NCBI GenBank assembly: GCA_041570235.1
Contig: JBFFWN010000038.1
Span: 1 to 19,261 of the forward strand
DNA: 19,261 nucleotides
Direction: 5' to 3'
Source of the DNA: SZUA-36 sp041570235
GTDB lineage: Bacteria; Pseudomonadota; Gammaproteobacteria; Xanthomonadales; SZUA-36
Within the stretch, counting starts at the first letter, position 1; every line of letters starts with the position of its first letter. Positions 7,552 through 14,196 of this stretch are shown piece after piece. The notes under the pieces were generated by a model. The model was not told the DNA's origin. It ran no database searches and was given only the letters and a program-made list of their open reading frames with translations. Position numbers and translations under genes: made by a program.

Positions 7552-8013
7552 ATGCTGCTTGAATATTTTCAGATGATCGACGCCGTTGAGGCGCTCGATC
7601 TGGAAAATGGAACGATCCTCGCGCGAGCCGAAGTTCCGCTGGAGAGCCCGGTTTTCGAAGGGCATTTCCCCGGTTCACCATTGGTGCCCGGCGTGCTGTT
7701 GATAGAGACCATGGCCCAGGCATCGGGCTTTATGCTTCTGTCACGCATGAAGTTTGAAAAAATGCCCTTTCTCGCCAATGTCAACAGCGCAAAACTACGC
7801 ACTTTTGTCGAGCCCGGCCAGGTACTGATGGTTGAAGCCGAACTTGAACATGATGGTTCCGGTTTTGCCGCCACCAGGGCGCGTATATTGCGGGATGGCA
7901 AAAAACTTTGTGACAGCAAGCTGATGTTTCGCATTATGCCTTTTCCAAATAGTACACTTAAAGACAACATGCTCGAACGTTATAGTCAAATAACCCAAAA
8001 TTCTGCCGGGTAA
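7552..8013 (+). CDS. fabZXL: 3-hydroxyacyl-ACP dehydratase, FabZ-type
   Basis: This 153-residue hot-dog-fold protein should dehydrate 3-hydroxyacyl-ACP to trans-2-enoyl-ACP in each elongation round. The FabZ signature FEGHFPGSPLVPGVLLIETM is complete, with catalytic H38 and E52. The N-terminus MLLEYFQMID and the position directly after the AcpXL-type gene match the dehydratase of the rhizobial lipid A fatty acid cluster, so it probably acts on the dedicated carrier instead of on AcpP. The gap to the carrier gene is 15 bases and to the next gene 4 bases. There is no strong ribosome site, which suggests translation is partly coupled within the operon. An internal Met at residue 8 is a less likely start because the first seven residues look conserved. 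Confidence 0.85.
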   Translation: MLLEYFQMIDAVEALDLENGTILARAEVPLESPVFEGHFPGSPLVPGVLLIETMAQASGFMLLSRMKFEKMPFLANVNSAKLRTFVEPGQVLMVEAELEHDGSGFAATRARILRDGKKLCDSKLMFRIMPFPNSTLKDNMLERYSQITQNSAG

Positions 8014-8017
8014 CATT

Positions 8018-9262
8018 ATGAGTATTGAAAACAACGAAGTCTGGGTCACCGGAATTGGCCTGGTCAGTTCACTTGGTGAAGGTCTCGAAACCCATTGGTC
8101 CCAACTGGCCACGGGAGACCTGCCACAACCATCCATCGACCGGGACCACCAACCTCCCTATGCGGTCCACCCGATTGTCGACTTTGATATAAGCGCACAA
8201 ATCCCGAAGCGCAGCGAGCAGCGACAGATGGGGCAAGCGCAACACCTGGCAACCCATGCTGCCGGCCTGGCACTGGATGACGCGGGAATTTCCCATAACC
8301 CGGACCTGCTAGCCGCCACCAATATGATCGTCGCCGCGGGCGGCGGAGAGCGTGATGTAGAAGTCGACTCAACGATCATGGAGGCGATCAGCCAGTCGGA
8401 TAACCCGGGTCCGGAGTTGAATGCCCTGTTAAACACGGAGTTGCGCCCCACCCTGTTCCTGGCGCAGTTGTCGAACCTGATGGCCGGCAATATTTCCATC
8501 GTCCATGGTGTCACCGATTCCTCGCGCACGTTCATGGGAGAGGAAACTGCGGGCGTGACTGCAATTGAAACAGCCGTGGCGCAAATCCAGCATGGCCAGG
8601 GTGACATTTTCCTGGTCGGTGGCGCCTACATCGCTGAGCGCGCAGACATGCTGATGCTGATGGAGTTCGGTCATACCCTGTGGCGTGACGAGTACTGCCC
8701 GGTGTGGTCAAGAAGGGAAACAGACGGGGGCATGATCATGGGCAGCGCCGGGGTATTTTTGATACTGGAGTCCCGCCGGCATGCAGAACAGCGCGGGGTG
8801 AAGCCCTATGCACGCATCAAGCAGGTGGTTTCGGACCGGTGCAATCGCAAGGACGGAGCGGCACGGCAGGTGGCCGACCGGCTTTTTGAAAAGGTCGCCG
8901 GTGACATTCCGCAAGGCCCCTTGGCGGTTCTGACCGGCTGTTGTGGCCTGCAACCCCAGCTGAACGAAGAGTACGAATTCTTACAGAACCTGTCCGAGCA
9001 CGGCGTTGAGCCCGTCATCCGCGGTGTATCAACCATGTTTGGAAACACGCTGGAAGCGCAATTCCCGGTCAACGTGGCACTGGCGTCACTGGCCATTTCA
9101 AAACAGGGTTTTTTCAAACCGTTTGATCAAACCGGCGTCGAAAAGAACTGGCAGGGACAAGCCGAACGGGTGCTGATCAGCAGCTGGGGTCACTGGCGTG
9201 GTGAAGCATTGGGTCTTGTTGATACTCCAGATGTGGAATTGCGCGGAGGTAAATCATCATGA
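8018..9262 (+). CDS. fabF2XL: Catalytically degenerate ketosynthase-like protein (chain-length-factor-like, FabF2XL-type)
   Basis: This 414-residue thiolase-fold protein aligns along its length with FabF enzymes (WVTGIGLVSSLGEG at the start, DGGMIMGSAGVFLILE centrally). The three catalytic residues are gone: the region where the nucleophilic Cys should be reads GVTDSSRTFMGEE (S168 near the Cys position), the HGT motif is replaced by TGCCG (residues 306-310), and the second His is N343 in MFGNTLEAQFP. It occupies the same slot as rhizobial fabF2XL. Inference: it pairs with the intact ketosynthase encoded next to it, like the chain length factor of type II polyketide synthases, and helps set the very long chain length. 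The stop overlaps the next start (ATGA), supporting equal production of the two proteins. Confidence 0.8.
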   Translation: MSIENNEVWVTGIGLVSSLGEGLETHWSQLATGDLPQPSIDRDHQPPYAVHPIVDFDISAQIPKRSEQRQMGQAQHLATHAAGLALDDAGISHNPDLLAATNMIVAAGGGERDVEVDSTIMEAISQSDNPGPELNALLNTELRPTLFLAQLSNLMAGNISIVHGVTDSSRTFMGEETAGVTAIETAVAQIQHGQGDIFLVGGAYIAERADMLMLMEFGHTLWRDEYCPVWSRRETDGGMIMGSAGVFLILESRRHAEQRGVKPYARIKQVVSDRCNRKDGAARQVADRLFEKVAGDIPQGPLAVLTGCCGLQPQLNEEYEFLQNLSEHGVEPVIRGVSTMFGNTLEAQFPVNVALASLAISKQGFFKPFDQTGVEKNWQGQAERVLISSWGHWRGEALGLVDTPDVELRGGKSS

Positions 9263-10542
9263 GCCAGCAAACTACAGACCACCTGGGCCGCCCGATCGTC
9301 GTGGTGACCGGTATCGGCATTGTCACGTCCCTGGGTGAAGGTAAAGAGGATAATTGGCGGGAGTTGACTGCCGGATCATCGGGCATCAGGAAAATCACCC
9401 GTTTCCCGACTGAAGGATTGCGCACCCAGATCGCAGGCACCGTGCCGTGGCAGGGAGACGGCGAATATTGCGCGCCAAAGCATTCACTCAGCCTCGCCAA
9501 GCGATCTGCAACAGAGGCCATTGAGCAGGCTTCCATCGGCAGCAAAGGAAACTTTCCCGGCCCGCTTTTTCTGGCCAACTCGCCTGCCGAAACCAACTGG
9601 ACGCAACGTATGAATGTCTATGCGGACAGCGCTGGAAAAGGAAGCAAGGGTTACGAACGCCTGATCAAAAATGCGGTAGCCGGTGATTATTCCGACTATT
9701 ACTCCATATTCCAGTTTGGCAGTATCGCCGAACACCTGGCCGATGAATTTGGCACCCGCGGCCAACCCATATCATTGACGACGGCCTGTGCATCCGGGGC
9801 CACTTCGGTGCAACTGGGTGTTGAAGCCATCCGCCGTGGGGATACCCATGCTGCTCTGTGCATTGGCACCGACGGCGAGATATGTGAAGAGATGGTGGTG
9901 CGGTTTAACCTGCTCTCCGCGCTTTCCACTCAAAATGACGATCCGCAGGGCGCTTCAAAGCCTTTCTCAAAAACCCGCGACGGTTTCGTCATGGCCGAAG
10001 GTTCGGCCACACTGGTTTTGGAATCCTATGACGCGGCAAAGGCGCGCGGGGCAAAAATACTGGGCGTGGTACGCGGCGCCGGCGAACGCGCCGACACCTT
10101 CCACCGAACGCGTTCCAAACCTGATGGCTCGGCCATCATCGACACCATCACCCGTTCACTGGCCGATGCCGGCATGACGCCGAATGAGATCCACTACATC
10201 AATGCCCATGGCACCAGCACGCCCGAGAACGACAAAATGGAATACCTCGCGCTGTCGGCGGCCCTCGGCGAGGCGCTTGACAATGCACCGATTTCCTCCA
10301 ACAAGTCCATGATCGGCCATACCCTCAGTGCCGCCGGCACCATCGAGGCGGCCATTTCGCTGTTGACCATACAGGCCGGCGTGCTGCCGCCCACGATCAA
10401 CTGTATTGAGCAGGATCCCAACATCCTGATGGACGTTGTGCCCAATGTTAAGAGGGACAAGGTCATCTCATCGGTCATGTCAAATTCATTTGGTTTTGGC
10501 GGTCAAAACGTCTGTCTTATTTTCTCCGGCGAACCGGCCTAG
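9259..10542 (+). CDS. fabF1XL: Beta-ketoacyl-ACP synthase, FabF-type (catalytically complete)
   Basis: This 427-residue condensing enzyme adds two carbons from malonyl-ACP to the acyl chain. All active-site residues are present: C177 in TTACASGAT, H317 in NAHGTST, and K/H354 in SSNKSMIGHT; the C-terminal SNSFGFGGQN loop is also intact. It fits the KAS II class in length and motifs. The start at 9259 has an excellent ribosome site, GGAGGT (9245-9250), and overlaps the stop of the degenerate ketosynthase gene. A housekeeping fabF usually sits beside acpP, fabG and fabD; that arrangement is absent here, and the neighbours instead point to the specialised chain made on the AcpXL-type carrier. It is presumably the active half of a heterodimer with the preceding protein. 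Confidence 0.88.
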   Translation: MSQQTTDHLGRPIVVVTGIGIVTSLGEGKEDNWRELTAGSSGIRKITRFPTEGLRTQIAGTVPWQGDGEYCAPKHSLSLAKRSATEAIEQASIGSKGNFPGPLFLANSPAETNWTQRMNVYADSAGKGSKGYERLIKNAVAGDYSDYYSIFQFGSIAEHLADEFGTRGQPISLTTACASGATSVQLGVEAIRRGDTHAALCIGTDGEICEEMVVRFNLLSALSTQNDDPQGASKPFSKTRDGFVMAEGSATLVLESYDAAKARGAKILGVVRGAGERADTFHRTRSKPDGSAIIDTITRSLADAGMTPNEIHYINAHGTSTPENDKMEYLALSAALGEALDNAPISSNKSMIGHTLSAAGTIEAAISLLTIQAGVLPPTINCIEQDPNILMDVVPNVKRDKVISSVMSNSFGFGGQNVCLIFSGEPA

Positions 10543-10552
10543 GGGTAGCGCA

Positions 10553-11320
10553 ATGACTGATTCCGCCAATGGAAAAACCGTATTTGTTGCCGGTGGCTCA
10601 AAAGGCATCGGCCTTGCCATCGTCAATGCCCTGGCTGCCGATGGCTACGATGTTTCATTTTCCTACCGTTCGTCTCCCGAGGAGGCTGACACACTGGTCA
10701 AGGATCTTCAATCCGGCTATCCCGGCCAGCAATTTGCCAGCCACCAGGTGGACATGAGTGACCGTTCCCGGGTTGACGAATTTGCCGATATTATCGGCGA
10801 CACTGCGGAACTGTACGGGCTTGTGTACAACGCCGGTGGTTCATATGACACGCTGGCTGCGATGGTTGACCAGGACCGTGCCGAGGACCTGTTTCAAACC
10901 AATTTCTGGGCAATGACGCGCTTGGCCGGTGCAGCGGCGCGCCCGTTGATGCGCGCCAGGCAAGGTCGAATCGTTGCCGTCGGTTCGATTACCGCACAGA
11001 TGGGTGTGCAGGGAAATTCGATCTACGCGGCCTCGAAAGGCGCCATGTTGAGCTATGTCCGCACGCTGGCCATCGAACTGGCGCGCAGGGGGGTCACCGC
11101 AAACTATATCTCACCGGGTTATATCGACACCGACCTGATGGCCCCCTACGCCGACTACCGCGATACTGTCGAGAAGCAGATTCCGCTTAAGCGATTTGGC
11201 TTACCCGCAGAAGTCGGCGCGCTGACCCGTTTTTTGTTTTCACCACTGGCGGCTTATATCACCGGCACTGCGATTCCGATTGACGGTGGCGTGTCCGCCG
11301 GTTTATCAATTCGCGTCTGA
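10553..11320 (+). CDS. FabG-like SDR, 3-oxoacyl-ACP reductase
   Basis: This 255-residue short-chain dehydrogenase/reductase probably reduces 3-oxoacyl-ACP to 3-hydroxyacyl-ACP with NADPH. The cofactor loop GGSKGIG, the NAG motif (YNAGG) and the complete catalytic triad S145, Y158 and K162 (YAASK) are visible, followed by YISPGYIDTDL and the C-terminal ITGTAIPIDGG typical of FabG. The start at 10553 is chosen because AGGGG (10541-10545) lies just upstream and the protein then begins as SDRs usually do; the open frame extends back to 10436 inside the previous gene. It starts 10 bases after fabF1. As far as I recall, the rhizobial acpXL cluster has no reductase in this place, so this gene supplies a ketoreduction step that is elsewhere borrowed from general fatty acid synthesis. 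Confidence 0.82.
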   Translation: MTDSANGKTVFVAGGSKGIGLAIVNALAADGYDVSFSYRSSPEEADTLVKDLQSGYPGQQFASHQVDMSDRSRVDEFADIIGDTAELYGLVYNAGGSYDTLAAMVDQDRAEDLFQTNFWAMTRLAGAAARPLMRARQGRIVAVGSITAQMGVQGNSIYAASKGAMLSYVRTLAIELARRGVTANYISPGYIDTDLMAPYADYRDTVEKQIPLKRFGLPAEVGALTRFLFSPLAAYITGTAIPIDGGVSAGLSIRV

Positions 11321-11349
11321 CCCTCTTAACACCAATGACAGGCTGACAA

Positions 11350-12375
11350 ATGCAAGCACTCAGAAATTTTGGCGAACGCGACCTTCGGGTTGTCGACATC
11401 GATCCACCACCACCACCGGGAGCTGACGAGGTACAGGTCAAAATCTGCGCCGTCGCTCTGAATCATATCGATGTGTGGGGCTGGCGCGGTATGGCGTTTG
11501 CAAAACGGCAATTGCCGATCACCGTCGGTGCCGAAGCCTCCGGCGAGATCATTGCTCTCGGAGCTGATGTCAGTGGCCTGGAAGTCGGGCAACTGGGGGC
11601 CCTGTATGGCGCCAATACCTGTGGCGAATGCAAACCCTGTCAGGAAGGCCGCGATAACCTGTGCGACAACGTCAAGGGAGTTTTCGGTTTTCATATTGAC
11701 GGCTTTGCACAGCAGGTCATGAACTTTCCCGCCCGTCTTTTCGTGCCCGCGCCGCAAGGCCTCGACCCGGTTGCAGTCGCCTGCACGCCGATCACCTTTG
11801 GTACAGTCGAACATATGCTGTTTGATAATGCCCTGCTCCAGCCCGGCGAAAGCATCCTGGTGCACGCAGGCGGCAGTGGTATCGGTTCGGCTGCCATTCA
11901 ACTGGCAAAGGCCATCGGTTGCACCGTTTATACAACGGTTGGCAACGATGAAAAAGCACAGAAGGCACTGGAGCTGGGCGCAGATTTCGCCATCAATTAC
12001 CAGACCGACCGTTTTGAAGGCAAGCTGCGAAAACTGACCAAGAAAGAAGGTGTGGACGTGGTATTTGAACACGTCGGGGTGGATACCTGGGAAGGAAGCA
12101 TGTTTTCGCTAAAGCGCGGAGGACGGCTGGTGACCTGTGGCTCAACCACCGGCATCAAGGCAGAGATCAACCTGTTCCAGTTATTCCAGCGGCAATTGCG
12201 GCTGATCGGCAGCTTTGGTTGCAGGATGGCCAATATCGAAACCTCGCTGCAAAAACTTGCCAGCGGTATCGTCAAACCCGTGATCGACCTGGAAATTTCT
12301 TTAGACCAGATATCTGTGGGGCTGGAACGTCTTGAAAAAAGACAGGTATTCGGAAAAATCGTCGTCACGCTCTGA
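11350..12375 (+). CDS. MDR-superfamily oxidoreductase, probable enoyl reductase (AdhXL-type)
   Basis: This 341-residue medium-chain dehydrogenase/reductase is annotated as zinc-containing alcohol dehydrogenase in similar clusters. The structural-zinc lobe is intact, with C91, C94, C97 and C105 (CGECKPCQ...C). The catalytic-zinc ligands are not: the usual Cys position reads NHID (38-41) and the usual GHE reads GAE (60-62). The cofactor loop is AGGSGIG (173-179). A protein with this pattern is more like quinone oxidoreductases and trans-enoyl reductases than alcohol dehydrogenases, so reduction of trans-2-enoyl-ACP is the likely role; this is inference. Five consecutive prolines (19-23) near the N-terminus may need EF-P for efficient translation. 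AGG (11340-11342) is seven bases before the ATG; the gap to the SDR is 29 bases. Confidence 0.8.
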   Translation: MQALRNFGERDLRVVDIDPPPPPGADEVQVKICAVALNHIDVWGWRGMAFAKRQLPITVGAEASGEIIALGADVSGLEVGQLGALYGANTCGECKPCQEGRDNLCDNVKGVFGFHIDGFAQQVMNFPARLFVPAPQGLDPVAVACTPITFGTVEHMLFDNALLQPGESILVHAGGSGIGSAAIQLAKAIGCTVYTTVGNDEKAQKALELGADFAINYQTDRFEGKLRKLTKKEGVDVVFEHVGVDTWEGSMFSLKRGGRLVTCGSTTGIKAEINLFQLFQRQLRLIGSFGCRMANIETSLQKLASGIVKPVIDLEISLDQISVGLERLEKRQVFGKIVVTL

Positions 12376-12396
12376 GCATGCCTGGGGCTATTTGAA

Positions 12397-13314
12397 ATGA
12401 AGTTGCCTTTACGTTACCGGGCCGCGCAATTCATCATCGGCGTCAAGGATTGGCTGGTTGCCGGACTGATCGCCCTGTCGATAGCGCTCGTTCGCCTGAT
12501 TCCACGTGACACCGCGACACGGTGGTTTTCGTCATTTGCCCGCTGGCTGGGACCAAAAATATGGCGGCACAAGGTGGTGATGCAAAACCTGGAAATCGCC
12601 TTTCCCGATAAAACCAGCGAGGAGCGACTGCAACTCGCCAGCGACAGTTGGGCGGAGATGGCCAAATCCCTGGTCGAATACGTTCATCTGGACGATATCT
12701 TTGATATGGACGAGGAGACTGCCGAGTCCAAAAACATCGAAGTCATCAATGCCGGGCAATTTCTGAAGTTACGGGATGACGGCCTGCCGGCCATATTGTT
12801 TACCGGCCATATTGCCAACTTTGAACTGTTACCGATGGTGGCATCACGTTTCGGCCTGGTTGTGCACTCCCTGTTCCGCCAACCCAACAACAAACACGCC
12901 GCATCCCATGTTGCCAGGGCCCGCAAGCAGGTCAGCCAGAACCTGATTGCTTCCGGCCGTGGCGCTGCCTTCCAACTGGTCAATGCACTGGAACGCGGTG
13001 ATCACGTGGGACTCCTGGTGGATCAGAAATTCCGTAAGGGCATACAGGTGCCTTTTTTCGGAAAAGCCGCCCCGACCAATACACTGCTGGCCAAGCTTGC
13101 CAGGCGTTATAACGGCCCGGTCCATGGCGCCCGTTGTGTACGCCTGCCCGACGGACGTTTTCGCCTGGAGATCACCGATGAACTGGACCTCCCCAGGGAC
13201 GAGAACGGAGATATCGATATACGTGGCACCACCGAAATGGTCACCAAAATGGTAGAAGGCTGGGTACGGGAGCACCCGGAGCAATGGCTTTGGATGCACC
13301 GGCGTTGGGGTTAA
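12397..13314 (+). CDS. lpxXL: Lipid A late acyltransferase, LpxL/LpxXL family
   Basis: This 305-residue inner-membrane enzyme should transfer an acyl chain from the carrier protein to the hydroxyl of a lipid A primary acyl chain. It has an N-terminal hydrophobic helix (about residues 18-36), a basic region, the HX4E catalytic motif H138-E143 in GHIANFE, and the LLVDQKFRKGIQVPFFG block with conserved Asp and Arg/Lys typical of the HtrB/LpxL family. The C-terminal HPEQWLWMHRRW is also a hallmark. Its place at the end of an AcpXL-type operon, 21 bases after the MDR gene, matches lpxXL of rhizobia, which attaches the C28 chain. It is shorter and differently placed from the housekeeping LpxL of enterics. 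Assignment to LpxXL instead of LpxL is from context. Confidence 0.85.
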   Translation: MKLPLRYRAAQFIIGVKDWLVAGLIALSIALVRLIPRDTATRWFSSFARWLGPKIWRHKVVMQNLEIAFPDKTSEERLQLASDSWAEMAKSLVEYVHLDDIFDMDEETAESKNIEVINAGQFLKLRDDGLPAILFTGHIANFELLPMVASRFGLVVHSLFRQPNNKHAASHVARARKQVSQNLIASGRGAAFQLVNALERGDHVGLLVDQKFRKGIQVPFFGKAAPTNTLLAKLARRYNGPVHGARCVRLPDGRFRLEITDELDLPRDENGDIDIRGTTEMVTKMVEGWVREHPEQWLWMHRRWG

Positions 13315-13345
13315 CAGCGTTCACCACGCGGTAAGCTGCATCGAC

Positions 13346-14119
13346 ATGAAACTGGGGGACAACGACATACACCTGCATTACGTCCGCCCGGACCGGGTAA
13401 CTGATCCGGACTTGCTGGAACGCTACGAAAGCCTGCTTACCGGTGATGAAAAACAACAAATGACACGTTTTTATTTTCAGCACCACAGGCATCAATTCCT
13501 GCTCACGCGCGCCCTGATACGCAGTTGCCTGTCGCTCTACCATGATGTCAGGCCCGAAGACTGGTTGTTTGAAAAAAATGCTTATGACAAGCCCCACGTC
13601 GCCGGACCGGATCGAGCCGAGACGGTCAACTTCAATATTTCACACGCAAGGGGAATGATCGTTTGCGGTTTTGCAAACAGGTTCGATATCGGCGTGGATG
13701 TTGAAGATAGCCAAAGAACCACGCAAGCGGCCTTTAAACGGCTCTCAAGCTATTTTTCGGCAGACGAAATCATGATGCTGGAAGACTTGCCCGAACATTC
13801 ACAAAAGCAGCGGTTTTTCGATATCTGGACACTCAAGGAGTCTTACATCAAGGCCCGTGGTGGCGGGCTTTCCATTCCACTGAACAAGTTCAGTTTTCAC
13901 TTTTCTAACGACAGCTTAGCGGGTTTTAATATCGATGCAGATCTGGCTGACCATCCCCAAAACTGGCAATTCTGGCGATCGACGATGCCACCGGCATATC
14001 GCCTGGCCATCGCTGTAAACAAAGCCATGCCTGCGCTGGAACTCAGCACATACGAGTCGGTACCGTTGATGGAACCGCAAACACGTTGCTTGGCGCCATT
14101 ATCGCGATACCCGGTTTGA
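13346..14119 (+). CDS. 4'-phosphopantetheinyl transferase, Sfp/AcpT-type
   Basis: This 257-residue enzyme transfers phosphopantetheine from coenzyme A to a carrier-protein serine. The family motifs appear in order: FNISHARG (around residues 95-102), IGVDVED with metal-binding D118 and E120, and FFDIWTLKESYIKARGGG with W161, K164 and E165. The length fits the two-domain Sfp type, not the small trimeric AcpS type. It follows the acyltransferase gene by 31 bases on the same strand, so it is most likely the last gene of the operon, with the AcpXL-type protein as the natural target. The ribosome site is weak. The last 30 or so residues look unconserved. No PPTase is part of the rhizobial cluster as far as I recall, so this is a distinctive addition. 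Confidence 0.87.
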   Translation: MKLGDNDIHLHYVRPDRVTDPDLLERYESLLTGDEKQQMTRFYFQHHRHQFLLTRALIRSCLSLYHDVRPEDWLFEKNAYDKPHVAGPDRAETVNFNISHARGMIVCGFANRFDIGVDVEDSQRTTQAAFKRLSSYFSADEIMMLEDLPEHSQKQRFFDIWTLKESYIKARGGGLSIPLNKFSFHFSNDSLAGFNIDADLADHPQNWQFWRSTMPPAYRLAIAVNKAMPALELSTYESVPLMEPQTRCLAPLSRYPV

Positions 14120-14127
14120 TTCCCGGC

Positions 14128-14156
14128 ATGACAGTCAGGTCCTGATTTCGTATAGA
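14128..14156 (+). promoter_or_regulatory. Possible promoter of the zinc metalloprotease gene
   Basis: ATGACA (14128-14133, one mismatch to TTGACA) lies 17 bases before TATAGA (14151-14156), with TAGAAT as an overlapping alternative -10. The spacer holds a small palindrome, TCAGG-T-CCTGA (14135-14145), which may be chance or an operator. The predicted leader is about 35 bases. Confidence 0.4.
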
Positions 14157-14196
14157 ATATCGGCCTTCACAAGCAAAACACTTCAATGGAAAACCC

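Noticed and set aside
8018..9262. Degenerate ketosynthase gene as a pseudogene
   Set aside because: The frame is intact over 414 codons, overlaps its partner by 4 bases and retains conserved structural motifs, so it looks maintained and not decaying.
10436..10552. Upstream extension of the FabG-like reading frame
   Set aside because: It overlaps the conserved C-terminus of the FabF-type gene, and the ATG at 10553 has a ribosome site and gives a normal SDR N-terminus.
7255..14119. Aryl polyene, polyunsaturated fatty acid or housekeeping fatty acid synthesis cluster
   Set aside because: No aryl polyene ammonia-lyase, glycosyltransferase or exporter is present, there is no multidomain PUFA synthase, and fabD/fabH/plsX are absent. 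The carrier sequence and the lipid A acyltransferase fit the AcpXL type better.
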